A stretch of DNA of 64,000 nt, from the NCBI GenBank assembly GCA_947396885.1, contig OX377202.1:106948198-107012197 (forward strand), written 5' to 3'. The DNA is from Heligmosomoides polygyrus polygyrus (taxonomy: Eukaryota > Nematoda > Chromadorea > Rhabditida > Heligmosomidae). Positions within the stretch are counted from its first letter, which is position 1. Each line of letters starts with the position of its first letter. Positions 12,401-26,520 of this stretch are shown here, one piece after another. The notes below the pieces were generated by a model. That model did not search any database. It had not been told where the DNA came from and saw nothing but the letters and a program-made list of their open reading frames with translations. Made by a program: the position numbers and the translations under genes.

Positions 12401-15400
12401 TGAGGTTTTTGCGACCCGCGTTCAACTACACCGCCAGTCAACAATGTAGATGGTGCTGACCCTTCCAATCACTTCCGTGCGCCTGTCATGTAAAGCCCCT
12501 CAACTACTGCTTTTGGCTTTTAAATAACGGCCACCCTAAACTGAGACGCAGTAATGTTTGTGGATTTTCCGAGCAAAATCGCCTGGTCATGACGTCGTAG
12601 ACGCCCTTGACCCTTCCAATCACTACAAATTTCTCTGATCTCGAGTTCGACGTCCAAGAACTGCTTGCAGGTCTAGAGTCGCCGTAGTGATTAGAAGGGT
12701 CAGGGGCTCCTACAAGGCCACGATCAAGGCAAATCCATGGAAATTTTGCTCGTCTTAGTATAGAACGGCTACTATTAGCGCAGCGCTATCGGAACAGCTC
12801 ATTTTTACAGCAGTATGGCATTGTATGGGCACATCATCCTTCCAATCGCTTCCGCGACTCGAAGACATGAGAAAACGCAAGTTCATGGCGCGCTCCGGTG
12901 ACTTAATCACAGGGCATTCACTCCATTTTGTTTGAAAGCCCTAGGATGGGTTTAAAACGTCAGATATGTTTATTGATTAGTAGATCAGAAGAAACTTAAG
13001 GCCCGTTTATACTTCCGACGCCGAGCGACGCGATGGCATGTCAAGTGGCGAACTTGATCGATCGCGTCGCTCAATCAATGTGGCCCCCATACGTGGCGTT
13101 GTGTCGCTCGGCGTCGAAGTATAAACAGGGCCTAGGCGCCACTTGGCTGCCTCTTCCCATGGTAGACAGAAGCATCAAAGCGTTGAAGCGATTGGAAGGT
13201 GTCGCGCTATGCCATGAGAAAGCGTATCGGCATCAGAACAGTCAACAGCTTCATGAAGTGCCTTGGTTTCGACCAGCTCTAGAAGTGTGACCAACTGTTC
13301 GGCTGATAAGACGCCCATACGGCTCAGTAGACCGCCCGTACCCTTTCAATCACTTCGGCGGAGAGCCCCTCGAGTTCTCCCTCTTCCAGGGAAACCCAGC
13401 CATCTCCCCCCAGTCCCGTGCCCAGAAACTCATTACGATATCGATCCAGTGCGGAAGGCACCTGGACTGGCACCAATAAATCACCACAAGAGCCCTCCAA
13501 AAAAGCAGCGCTCCCGTTTCGGGCGCCACGGAAACGCCCAGTCAGACAGGGACAAGGTGTCTTGGACGCAGTCTGAACGATCCTATTGGGATTCCAAGGT
13601 CAGTAGCAGATGTAAATCCTTCTGAATCTGAGGGGCCATTAATTTCGCAACAGCACAGACAATCTAGCCCCTACCCCTACGAATGCGATGGCACATCGGC
13701 CTCGGAAACAGCAGTTTTTCGCCACTTAATGTCCTCACACAACACTCGAGCACGGCTGCTGCACCAGCCATCCGGCGATTAAAGGGCTTACAACGTGTCC
13801 TTTAATCGATAGCGATTAGAGCGCGTTTTTTTCGACACAGCTTCGGCAGGGCAGCAGCTTATTCGGGCAAGTACTGCTAGACCTCTTTTGAGCGCAGTAG
13901 GCATAAAAACCATTGCATTTACCGAGAGAGTCGCACATTTTCGATCCGTGACAGAGATCATATCGATCATTTCCATTGGAAAAAATCAGGAATTCATCTA
14001 AAAACCTCCCGCGGGTCCCTCCTGCAGCTAGCGATTGAGGGCTTCATGTCACAAGGCAGCAATGATCGCTGCCCGTCGACTTTTGTTTGACTTTGGCTGA
14101 GCTATCGCAAGGGAAGGAGATGCAGTTCGGCCAATGTTGCACGCCTCTTGCAACATAAAATCGATTATCGATCGATTTTGATTAGGAGAGGTGTCGGACT
14201 AACTCGAAAATTTGCAGCAGTGCGATCGATCATGACATAGTCTCATCCACGAAATCGATACACATCGATAGCCTTCGTTATCTGGCAGAAAGCGACGGAT
14301 AAGCAAATTCACAGAAAAACGGCGCTATCGATCATTTTCCAGGATCGATTAGGGCGTCAAGCTACCAATATGCTCTGTGAACTCGCCACAGTGTCTGAGC
14401 TTGTTATCGATTTCCCTTGCGCGATCGATTATTGATCGATAGCCCATCAACAACATCCACATGTCGATTTGGTAAGCACATCAACATCCGATCATCAGTC
14501 ATTATCGATCAATTTCTTTGACCTGCCTGTGTACTCAACAACTCATCCATCCGTTGTAAATTATCGATTAGATCCATGGATCGATTGTCAGACGAAGCGT
14601 AGCCTTAGATTATTATTGATCCGTCAAGTGTCACAGCACGATCGATTATCGATCGTTCGTCAAGGTCAGCGAAGTCTACAAATCGATTTAGTCTGCGCGT
14701 CTGAACCAACTTTCCATCGATTAGCTAAAGATTCTGCTAATCTGCCCAAAGTAATCGATAAATTTATCGATATTCGATTATTATTGATCCGCCAAGTGTT
14801 ACAGCACGATCGATTATCGATCGTTCGCCATGGTCAGGGAAGTCTACAAATCGATTAAGTCTGTGTGTCTACATCAACTTTCTATCGATTAGCTACAGAT
14901 TCCGCTAGTCCGCTCAAAGTAATCGATAATCGATGATTATTGATTCGCCAAATGTTACAACACGATTGATAATCGATCATTTGCCAAGGTCAACGGCTTC
15001 TGCAAATCGATTTAGCCTGTGCGACTGAACCAACTCTTTATCGATTAGCTACAGATTCCGCTAATCTGCCCAAAGTAATCGATAACTGAATGGTCAATCC
15101 AAATAACCACGTTATATTACCATCAGTGAACTACAGTAGTACAGTAAACTACAGTAATCGATTATAATTTGAAAATGGTTCAGCGATGGGCAGGTTCTAC
15201 AAAAAGCAGCCACGATGACTTCATTTGTTATTCATTTACCAGTGCGATCAATCATCGATTGGTGAAAGGGAACGCCGGCAAGAAATCAATAAATATACCA
15301 ATCACCAAAGTCCAATGAACCGCTTCAAAAACTGGGCAGTTTCGATTCATACAACGACGCCTCTATTGCATATCGATTTTTTACGAAACCAAAGGGGGAA

Positions 15401-18400
15401 CTCAATTATGTATATTATCGAGGGGGATCTGCAGGGATAAGGCGTGATTTTAGCGAACGCATTGACTTCCGTAGGCCAACCCATAGACAAGTCAGTGTAT
15501 CACCTTTTTGAGAAAAGTCTGGTATCGATGAGGAATTCGAGCAACGACGAAAAATCGATAATTGATCGTTTCATTCAAATCAAAAGGCGTCCGCTTGTGA
15601 GAAGACTAGGGAAGCTACTCTCATCCAATCCAATCTACAGAAACGCGATCTTATCGATTTTACATACTTCTACGCAGCTGGCTCTATGTTAGGTAGAAAC
15701 CACGGAAACGCTTGGAATCGCCCATTTCTGTCCTTGGGAGCTCAGATCAAGGATTTCCAGTCATGAGAAACGATCGATTATCGTACTTCCAGCAAGTCGA
15801 TCGATTATCGATCGGCATTTAGATGGTTTCATGAACCCGCTTCCAGCAGGGGAAACTGTGAGAAACAATGGCTAAGGCCTTTCAGGCGCCCACCCAGGCA
15901 CATCTCCGCTCACCTTTCCCTCGTCGAAACGGACGGAGATGTGCAGCGGCACATCGTTTCCGGAGAAATCGGCAGACTTGCAGTGCAGATTGATGGTGAA
16001 TCTTAAACAATACATGGCTCACACAAGACTTGGTCTAAAATTGTTTTTTTTTCTAAAAATAAATTTAAAAATGCTTCAACTCACCGTTGCGACTCATCGA
16101 TGGTCGAACCCTTGACGATCAACGTCTGTCCGGGCTCGATCTTCTCCTGCAGCAGACTGCGATACGGCACGGGCTGAAATTTGCAGGCGTTGCTTTTCAA
16201 AATTAAAAAAAAACAGCTACCGTAGTCCCAAGCACGGCAGGTCATAAACAGCTAAATACTCTTTGAAGGCCCAGTTGTTCTGCCGAAGCTGTCCACCGTT
16301 AGATGCCAAACCGAGAGATAATAAACAAAAATTCATATAAAATATAGTAAAAACAAAAAATACAAATAAAAAATAAAATAAAGCATTAAATAAAATTAAA
16401 AATAGTAGAAAATTACACTAAAATAAAGAATTAATTTAAAAAATTGAACTTTTATCCAAAATATTTTTACTTGTGTGCTCGTAAATTAATTTTTGATCAA
16501 ATAGCAACTACTAAACTCAATGTAAGGCAAAAAATTAAATGCGCGAAAATGAAAAAAAAAAAAATAAAACAGTACGAATTCAGCTCTATGGTCTTGATGT
16601 TTTTTCAATTATATTTTATAAAAATAAAAAATAAATTAGATTAAAGGAATACGAAAATGATCAAGCAACAAACAAAATAAATTATTTAAGAGAAAATAAG
16701 GCGATGCTAAAACATATATTAAATTTGTAATTTTCTATATATTTTCTCCTAAATTTGATCAAAATATCTTCAGTATCTTTTATATTTTTGTGATTATCTT
16801 ACATAAAGGGAAAAATAAATATAAATAATAAAAACTAAAATAATAAGGCATAATCTATCTAAACTCCATCGGAATCCAGACGATATAAAAATTTCCAATA
16901 AATCTAAGAGTTTTTCTATATATTTTTTCAAATTTTTTCGATTGATTGCTGCATATAAGAAAATGATCACTTCCGCTTTCGCCGCCTTATTGTTACTCAA
17001 CACGTTCGCCCGGACGACGATATTATTGATCAGTATTGATCGATGATCGATCGACACAAACGGACGGGCACACAAGCAGACGGTAAAGAGCAGTCTTTTT
17101 TCGGAAAAATTTCGGCGACTTACCACTACTCAAATTCTTTGTCCCAGGATACGTTAATATTGATCAGTATTGATTGGTTGTTCGATATAGACGGATAGGT
17201 CAGACGGTCTGATAGATTTACTAAAGGCTTAGCACTATATATGGGAGAGTTTGGCTATCAACGTAGCCCAAGCGAGGATAGAGCTGTGAAAATGTGTGGA
17301 ATTTTAAAAATAATCATAAATAAATAAAAATATTAATAAAATGGATAAAATAGTAATAAGTATAAAATAGCATAAAATTTTTTGGAAACAACCAACACAG
17401 TAATAATTATAAAATAATATCAAATTGTGTTAAAAATATAAAGGTTTAATGTTATGCCTTTCTATGTTGTCGTTCATCGTCTCCTAGTTTTTCTAAATTT
17501 AGTTTCGAATTTTTTAAAACTTTGACGTCAAATTCTCTTCTGGAAGTGGCCACACTCCTATTGACATACACGTCATACTCACGACCCAGTTAATTGATTC
17601 TGTATAGCCGTCCAGCTCAGCGGCCATTAATTTTGCGTGGATGCACGGACAGACAGATTAGGCCTCTTCTATACAGTATAAATTTCTTTTTTCTTTTTTT
17701 CCAATTTTCACGTAAAATCCCTCTCTGGAAATAGCTGTAACCTTGATGTCAGCCCCAGCTAGCCTAGTTCTCCCTCCTAAAAAGCCGAATAAGTTATCGG
17801 CGAGTGTTGCGTTTTCAGAAGACAGCACGAACGCACGAATGCGGAACGGGAACGGACGACGTCGTCCGAAAAAAACGACTCTGCTGCCGCTGCAAAGTCA
17901 CGTATCGTGAACACGATCGGATTACAGCGGTGACCGTGAGAGGCCACCTTGTGAAAGTGCAACGTCGCCGAGCAATTGGGGTGTTCTACACGTTCTTTGA
18001 TAGCTGTGAGCAGAGGGTTTAGCACGTCAAGATCCGAAGACCAGATAGAATGAACTGCCGATTCTTCTAACGGGAGTGGAAGGAGCACAGCAGCGTTAGG
18101 ATGCGAAATGAGGGAGAGGAAGAGGGGAAGGCAACCCGAGATGAACAGAAGAAGGGAGAGATTGGGAGACTTCTGATGGAAAAGAATTTTAGTCGGGAAC
18201 AAATAGACAGAGAGAAAGGCAAGAATAGCAAAGGAATAAGCCCATCCAGGGAGTGGGGTAAACGGAAGGGCGAATGGGACGGTAACATAGACACAGGCGG
18301 ACGGAAAGACAGCTGGAAAGGAATAATACAGGCATACGGTAGGAAAGAGAAGCACAGAAACAGAAAGAAGGTCAGAAGAGACAGATTCATAAACAGGCAG

Positions 18401-19336
18401 ATGGACAGACTGACGAATGGACAGACAAACGGACAGAAAACTGGGGAGGAGAGGGGCAGAAGGACAAGAAAACTAAAGGAACACGGAAAGAAAGAAAACT
18501 GAAGGGACTCAGTATAGGACAGATAGACAGACAGACGCACGGACAAACGAACAGAAAGGCATGAAGGGTAGGATAGAGATATCAAAGAAAACGAGTGCAA
18601 GGCTGAAGGATATGTGAGCAGAGAAGCAATTAAGGATATAGAGAGAAAGACACGCAGAGGGGAGGAAAGGTGCACACGGTACCAGACGGACAGACAGATA
18701 CACAGACGTAGAGAGAGATAAATACTGTGGACATAGATGGAAAATCCTCGAAGATGCATCTGAGGTCCATAGAAAGACACAGGGACAGAGACAGACAATG
18801 ATAGAAAGACAGACAAACGCACAAACAGCGAGGTGAGAGGGAAGGGGACGTAGAGAAACAGAGAAACAGCAGCGGGTCATAGGTGACCAGCGAGGTGGAC
18901 AGTGATTTAGGCAAATACAAAAAAATCTGTAGTGAGACAGATGGATGGATAGATAGGAGGACAGACAGACATACAGACAGGCAGACAGACAGACAGAAAG
19001 ACAGACAGACAGACAGGCAGTTAGATAGATAGACAGACAGACACAGACAGACAGATAAGTAGACAGAACAGATATAGACGCAGATAGAGAGACGGGCAGA
19101 AAGAAAGGACAGACAGACAGATAGACAGACAGACAGACCGACAGACAGACAGAAGGGGCAGATAGCAGGTAGGGTAGACTGGCAAAAAGACAGATACAGA
19201 CACAGACAGACAGACAGATAGATATATAGATAGATAGATAGACAGAACAGATATAGACGCAGATGGAGAGACGGACAGAAAGACACAAAGACAGACAGAT
19301 AGACAGGTAGACAAAAGGGGCAGAGAGGAGGGAGGG

Positions 19337-19376
<40 letters not shown>

Positions 19377-22300
19377 TGGGCAGCAGACAGACAGACAGGC
19401 AGAAAGAAAGACAAACAGAAGGGCAGATAGGAGAGCAAACAGAAAAAAAAGGCAAACGGATACAGACACAGATAGACAGACGAACAGACAGACAGATACA
19501 TAGATGGATAGCTAGATAGACGGACAGACAGATAGATAGAAAGACAGACAGATGGACGGGGAAAGATAGCAGGGCAGAGAGATATAAAGACAACCGATAG
19601 AGAGACGGACAGAAAGACAGACAGACAGGCAGAAGGGAACAGATAGGCGGCAAGCAGACAAAAAGATACAGACACAGATAGACAGACGGACAGAAAGACA
19701 AACAGACGGACAGACAGACGGACAGACAGACAGACAGACAGAGAGAGGAGGGGATAGATAGACAGACAGACAGACGGATGAGGAACGATAGGAGGGCAGA
19801 GAGACGTAAAGATAACAGATGCAGACACAGATAGATACAGGAGCAGGAAGAAAGATTTTCAATTATCTATGCACTCGGTGGCTCAGAAGTGGACAGCTAA
19901 AAAATGACCCGAATAGGAGAGAGAAATGAACGTTGTAAAAAAAGAAGGAAGAAATAGGGAAGGATCGAGAGGAAATGGGATACGAGATGGGCAACGTCGA
20001 GCGAAGGAGAGCGGAAGCCAGAGCAGAAAAAGCGAAAAACCGACAAACAGCCGAGTTGCAAATTTATGGGCATCGATTTCGGACGGGCTTGAAACTTCCC
20101 GGCTTAGAATTCACTGGAAGGTTTCAACCATGAGGAGTACTGTAAGAGATAGTTTGAGTATGATGCCTTTTAAGTAGCTTACGAGCGGCAGGTAGGAGGA
20201 TTTATAAGGGTCTTACGGTACTTCCTCAAGTCCCCCAAAAATGGACCCAATCCCCCAGGGGTCATTGTCAGTAGCTGTATAGGACTTGCTCTTTTCATGC
20301 GCAGTGACCCAGCTATGGGTCATGGCTACGTATAGGGAAATCAATATTCCCTCCAGAACAAAAAAGCGCGCCGGAACTTCCGAAGTTTCGCAAATTGGCG
20401 TCGGATCGCGGTTGGAAATTGGAGAATCGAGTTAGCAACGACGAGACACAGACACACTTCGCCGACCTTCGTCTCCACCGTGGCCACAGGATCGTCGTCG
20501 TCTCCTCGAATATGCCAGTGGATGATGTCGAGCAGAATCAGCATACACACACCGCTGCCGGATGGCGTCCGCTTCCAAACTGGAGCGCTCTCACTGAAGG
20601 CGCTCGGCGGGCGCCTTCAGCCTAGTTGTCGTCGTCGTCGTCGTCGACTTCGTCCGGCTATGGATTTTCACTTCGGGACTGACACCCGCAGTGGCTGATG
20701 TCACTCGATTCAGACGCCCAAGAACAACAACAACAACAACAGCGACAACAACAAGCCGAGCTGGGCGTGGCGGAAGGGACTACTAGGCGCCTCGAACGGC
20801 GGCCGCAATCAGCCGACGTGAGAAGATTTCCGGACGAGATCCCAACACAGAAGGCTCACAATGATGGCCCAGGGGACTTGCTCACATCGCTTTATTTCGC
20901 CCATCAAAATTTACTGGTCCATGTCGCGAATGTGGACAGCATACGGGGCTAGATGCGCGTCAGCTCATTGCAACCAATCAGAGCGCTCCTGGTCAATCAA
21001 GGTACCTAGAAGTGAGGTACCCATCAAGCAGAAGCACACTTGTTGAAGTATGCTCATCACCGGCCATTATTTTCGCGTTCTTTTATGCACCTTCAAAAAT
21101 ATTGGTCTATGTCGCGAATGTGGGCAGCATTATGAGGTTGGAGGGTGCCAGCCCTTCTTAACCAACGAGAACAGTGACCGTACACCAGCTGGCCAATCAG
21201 GGCAGCGACTGTGACTGTGGACGCACTGCATGACAGGAAACCCATTCAATGCGACTTGAATGGCTGCAGAAGGTGCTCACGCCAATGATGATCTACGCTC
21301 CGCCCCTTATTCGTAAATCTTTGGGAGCTGGCGCTTAAATGTACTAGACCGTTCATGAAAATAAAGAATAAGTGAGCAATGAACGCCTTCGTTGGCTTAT
21401 TTATCCTATGTGCGGTACACAGAGAGAGCAGGTTTGTCCGTGCATCCGCGCAAAATTATTGGCCGCTGAATTGAACGGCTTTCTGGATAACATATAGGAT
21501 CAATCAACTTATCACTATCGATTGACAAGAGTAGCTCAGCCGGCGGGAGAGTTTCTCAAAAAGGCAACACTATAGGTCAATAAATATCAATCGATTTTAT
21601 CGATTTGGGTCCACTTTCGACGACATGATGTCAAGCGAATGTGGAACGCTTCTGAGGAAGAGTACAGTATCGATCGAGTGCTGCATCTCCAGCCATTTCT
21701 ACACCAGCCATTGATCAGTTGCTTAAAGTGTTTCGGGGTATAGAAGAGAGTTTATCCGTCTGTCTGTACATCCGCGCAAAATTATTGGCCGCTGAATTGA
21801 ACGGCTTTCTGGCTCACATATAGCAGCAATCAACTTATCACTATCGATTCACACGGGTGTGTCAGCCGCCAGAAGGGTTCATCGCAGAGGTAACACTATC
21901 GAAGGTCAATAAATATTAATCGATTTTATCGATTTGGGTCCACTATTTAAAGCACAATGGGGAAAGCAAGCGAATGTGGAACGCTTCTGAAGGAGGGTAC
22001 AACATCGATCGAGTGCTGCATCTCCAGCCAGTGGCTATTCCAACGGTGATCAGACGCTTAACGTGGTCCGCGGTATATAGGAGAGTTGATCTCTCTATCT
22101 GTGCATCCGCGCAAAATTATTGGCCGCTGATGAAGTGGACGGCATCTCGGCGAATATAGAAAATCCACCTACTGGTCATTATCGACTGAAGCGAGTATGA
22201 CAACCGCTGGTAGAGCTTCCCAAGAAGGCAACGCCATCGATTGATCAGTAAATATCGATCGATATTATCGATTTGAGTTCTCTTAAATGAAGTTCGGGCC

Positions 22301-25300
22301 GAATAGTGGACTTTTTTCGTCTTTCGTCGTCCATTCTGCATCCGAATGTTTCCTTCCCTCAGCCGATAGCCCAACAGAAGACGTCGGACATCGGCCATCT
22401 GAAGTCCGAGGAGACGTGGAATCTGAGATTCTCCTGCATGACGAAGACCGCGCCACGACGCGCCGTTCTGCACGTCAACAATGACAGCTCGGCTGAAAAA
22501 CCTGACAAACGCCCTTAAATCCGATCACACAATCTTCGGGATTACTGTATCGCCGAGGCCAAGGTCGAAGCGATGAGAAACGGATTCTGTATCGCCGAGG
22601 CCAAGGTCGAAGCGATGAGAAACGGATTCTGTATCGGATGCTTGGCCGGGGTTAGGTGAGTGCAACGACCGCACGCGTCTTCTGAAGTGATGAACATCGA
22701 AATGGAGAATTTGTCAGTCCTTCGGTGACTACTTCATTTCTACCAGTTTTCACGTAGCAAATTTAACGCAAAAATTGAAAAATCGAAATCGAAAAAAAAG
22801 TTGAAAATTGAGAGAAATCGATTTTTTCGAGTGCGCCATGCATTTGACCTAGATTGAAGGCCTCGTGGACGCCTTGATAAGAATGCCTGAAACATTTACT
22901 GATGCCATCTTGGAGAATCGCTAGCTTGATGGTTTATTTTAATCGGCATAGAACTTGTTATATCACAAAAATGATAAAATTTAAAATAAAATTATTCAAC
23001 GCTTAGATTAAAAACCAAAAAGGCTCGAAAACTAGAACCGTCTATTTAAATTAGTTTTCTTACATTTACTATTGCTATTATGTTATTTACATTCATCATT
23101 TTATTATTTTGTTCGACAAGGAACTTAATAATAAAATAATAATGTGATAATAAAACCATTAAAATTAAAAAAAATACTCAACTTTAAACATAAAAACTGA
23201 AAAAAAACCTAAATGCTTAGAAAACTGGAACAATCTATTCAATCTAGTTTTATTACATTTATTATTATTACTACGTTATTTACATATTACATATTTACAG
23301 TTACATTATATTCATGATTTTGTTATAGCACTACAAATACATTTATTTTAATTTTATTTCATTTCAGTTAAGATTAAAATCTGTAGCACTCACACTTAAA
23401 ACTCACTTTAACATAATTAAAATCCAATTTTCAGAAAAAAACGAACGTTCAGGATTTTAAATTACGTAAGAAAATTGTGTTCTATTCTGAGTTCGATAAA
23501 AAAAAACTTTAAAAACTACAAAAATAGCAATTTTTTAAATTTATGAAAAAAAACTGAAGAAGCGTATCAGATTTATCGGCTCGAAAACGAAAACAATAGT
23601 TTAATTTATTTTCAAGTAACATTCATCTTATATTTTATTGCATATTTAAAAAAACCGAATTCAACTAAAAATTCATAATATATACATTTAAATTCATGTA
23701 AAGACAATGAATTTTTTTCTAAATAAAACAAGTATCAAGTGGATTAAAACGAATGTTTCGATAATAATTTTAAACTTCTTTCTTTTTGATTTTTTACTAA
23801 AAAAATTATTTTAAAAACATTTTATCAACGGAGCGCGTAAGGGGTAATATTGAGAAGATATCCCATAGAGAAATAAAAAATAAAGATAAGTCAATGAAGA
23901 AATAAAAAGAGAGATAAATAGTTACTGATACAGATGAAAAAATCACCCATAATCTCAATTTTTAAAATTTTGTGAATGGATGTCTAATAGATTAATATAA
24001 TCAATTATAAAAAATATGTCGAAAAATTAAGTGGTCAAACAGACAGGCGAGCCGCTTCAACGTGTGCTTGAACAAAAATAAATATCACAAAAATCATTTT
24101 TAAATTCTCCAAAAAGCCTGCATCATTTTTTCGGAAAATACTAAAAAATAACGCTAAAACAAAAATGGCACTAAAAATAGCCTTTATTGAAAACAATATT
24201 CTAATTAATTAAGGTCTCTTAGTAATAATTTTCATAATTTCTTTTAATTTTTGACCCCGTCGATTACTCTATACGAGTATAAGAACTTCTGATGCAAAAG
24301 CAGTAAACGAATGAAATTGATAAAAGAATAAAACTCTTTCAACATAAATCGAGGTTCTCTTCAGTTTAAAGAAAATTTAAGGCCATCGCAAAAAGAGGGG
24401 GCCACGAACTCTTTACGTAATATGCGCCTCTTTACGCCACATGGCGTCAGATCACAGGTCAAAACAAGAAGATCCACTCCACAGAATGAATTTCCCTGTT
24501 TCACCCACTTTTAACCTGTGAAGACGCCATGTGGCGTCTCACCAGATATTGAGTAGATCAAACGGCTCAGTAAAAGGAAGGAGACGGTGTAATGGCGAGT
24601 GCTTAGCCCAGAGAGGGCAGATTGGAGTCGGGCTTGTGCTAGAAACCTAGGCATGTCTAGGCCCGTACAGGCCCGCCTAGGCCCGTGAGAATAAGACGCA
24701 CACAGGGCTCACCTTGGAGTACTCGTACCACTTGAGGAAGTCCACTGTGGTCATGGTGCAGCAGCGGCAGCAGCAGCAGACGGCTGGAATGACGAAGACA
24801 GTGCTGGCGGGGTGTGGGTGGGGGTGGGGAAGGAGCGAGGCGGTGGATGGCTGGCTGAGAGGATGATTCAGCCGCGCCAACGACCGCCGCGACTGCGACT
24901 GCGACGACGTCGACGTCGACGACGACGGAGATACAGGCCCGGAGCCGGCGGCAGCGAGCGAATTCACAAAGAAATGACTGTCGGAGAAGTGTAGAAGGTA
25001 GACTATACGGCAATGTGGGCTACATAGAGAGCGAGGACAGGGAAGAAGATTTGCTCAGCTGTGATCAGCTGGGCGTGTTCGACCCCAATACCCAGTTCAG
25101 AATGCGCCATGCACTTCACCTGATCGATTCGTTCTTGGGGTAGTTCTCAATCTGGGAGAACTCAATGTTCCACACGTACCTACAGATGGGTTGTGCTCTT
25201 CCTAAGGTAGACGAACGCGCTTCAAAGGCCAGTGGAGGAGACTGAGAGAATAAGGATGATCTACGACTTCTGAGCGGCGGATATCGATTGGTAGAACATA

Positions 25301-26488
25301 CGCGCGCGCGTGCGTGCGATGATACTGTAAACTGACTCAGCTATATATCTCCATTTTCAAGCAGAAAAGAAAGTCTTTTTGGCTTAGATGCCTTGAGTTA
25401 CTGCTATCCTAATTTTTAATTATTATTTTTTATTCCTTGGAGATAATGCCTTTATTAAACTCCAGATGAAAAGCCTTTCATCCTTTCAAAATTATTCAAA
25501 GGTTTTAAATAATTAGAATATGGCCTTCAAGAAAGGCTTTTCATCTGGAGTTCATTAAAGACAATATCCCAAAAAAAATTAAAAATTAAAAAATAGGTGA
25601 GCAGTAAATTGAAGTCGATAATAAGCCTTGCGCTCAACCTTTCACAACGAGAATCAGAAAGCAGCATTTAAAATAAAAATTTAATTAAGTAATACCCAAA
25701 AATAAAAATAAATAAAATACAAAAAATGATATGAATATAAAATATATAATATAATATAATATAAAAATATAAAATGTGAATATAAAGTAAATAAAATAGT
25801 AATATAATATAGTAGTAATATAATATAAATATAAATATAAATATAAATATAAATGCTAGGGTTTAACAATTCTAAACAAATCTAGCAGCTTTGTACTTCA
25901 GTTTTTCAACTAGAACTCAAAATAACAGTTAAAATGCAAAAGATTTTTTAAAGAAGAGAGAAATTTAAAAAAATTAAAAATGTACATTAAATTTAAAAAA
26001 TCAAATTAGGGAAAAATTAAATAAAATATAAATTTAAAGATTAATTAATAAAAAAAACTAGATAGAAATATTTCAAAAGCATACATCCAGCAGTGTTGTG
26101 CTCCTTTAATCCAAATTCAGAACAAAATAATTTTTGAAGAACAAAAAAATAAAAAATAAAAACAGATCCAGGGAAAAAGGAATTAGGATACATAGATAAC
26201 AAAAGTGAATTCAGAATATAAAAAACAAAAATATTGCCCAGGTTCTTATCAATGATATTATTTATGTGGAAATCAAAATAAAGAAAAATTAGCAAAAATA
26301 AATTAAAACAATATGTATAAATAGAAGAAACAATTAATTAAATAACAATATTCAAGTGTAATACAAAATAAAGGAAAACCAATAAAAACGAAAAAATAAA
26401 ATAATTCACAGAGCAATAAGCAATTGATTTAAAAGGTGAACAGATAATCAAATATTAATGACACTCAAATAACTGCTGGAGTAGAGCA

Positions 26489-26520
<32 letters not shown>

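Noticed and set aside
18067..19862. Long minus-strand Cys/Leu/Ser-rich ORFs (up to 439 codons)
   Set aside because: They are translations of the GACA/GATA microsatellite, which lacks stop codons in several frames. Not genes.
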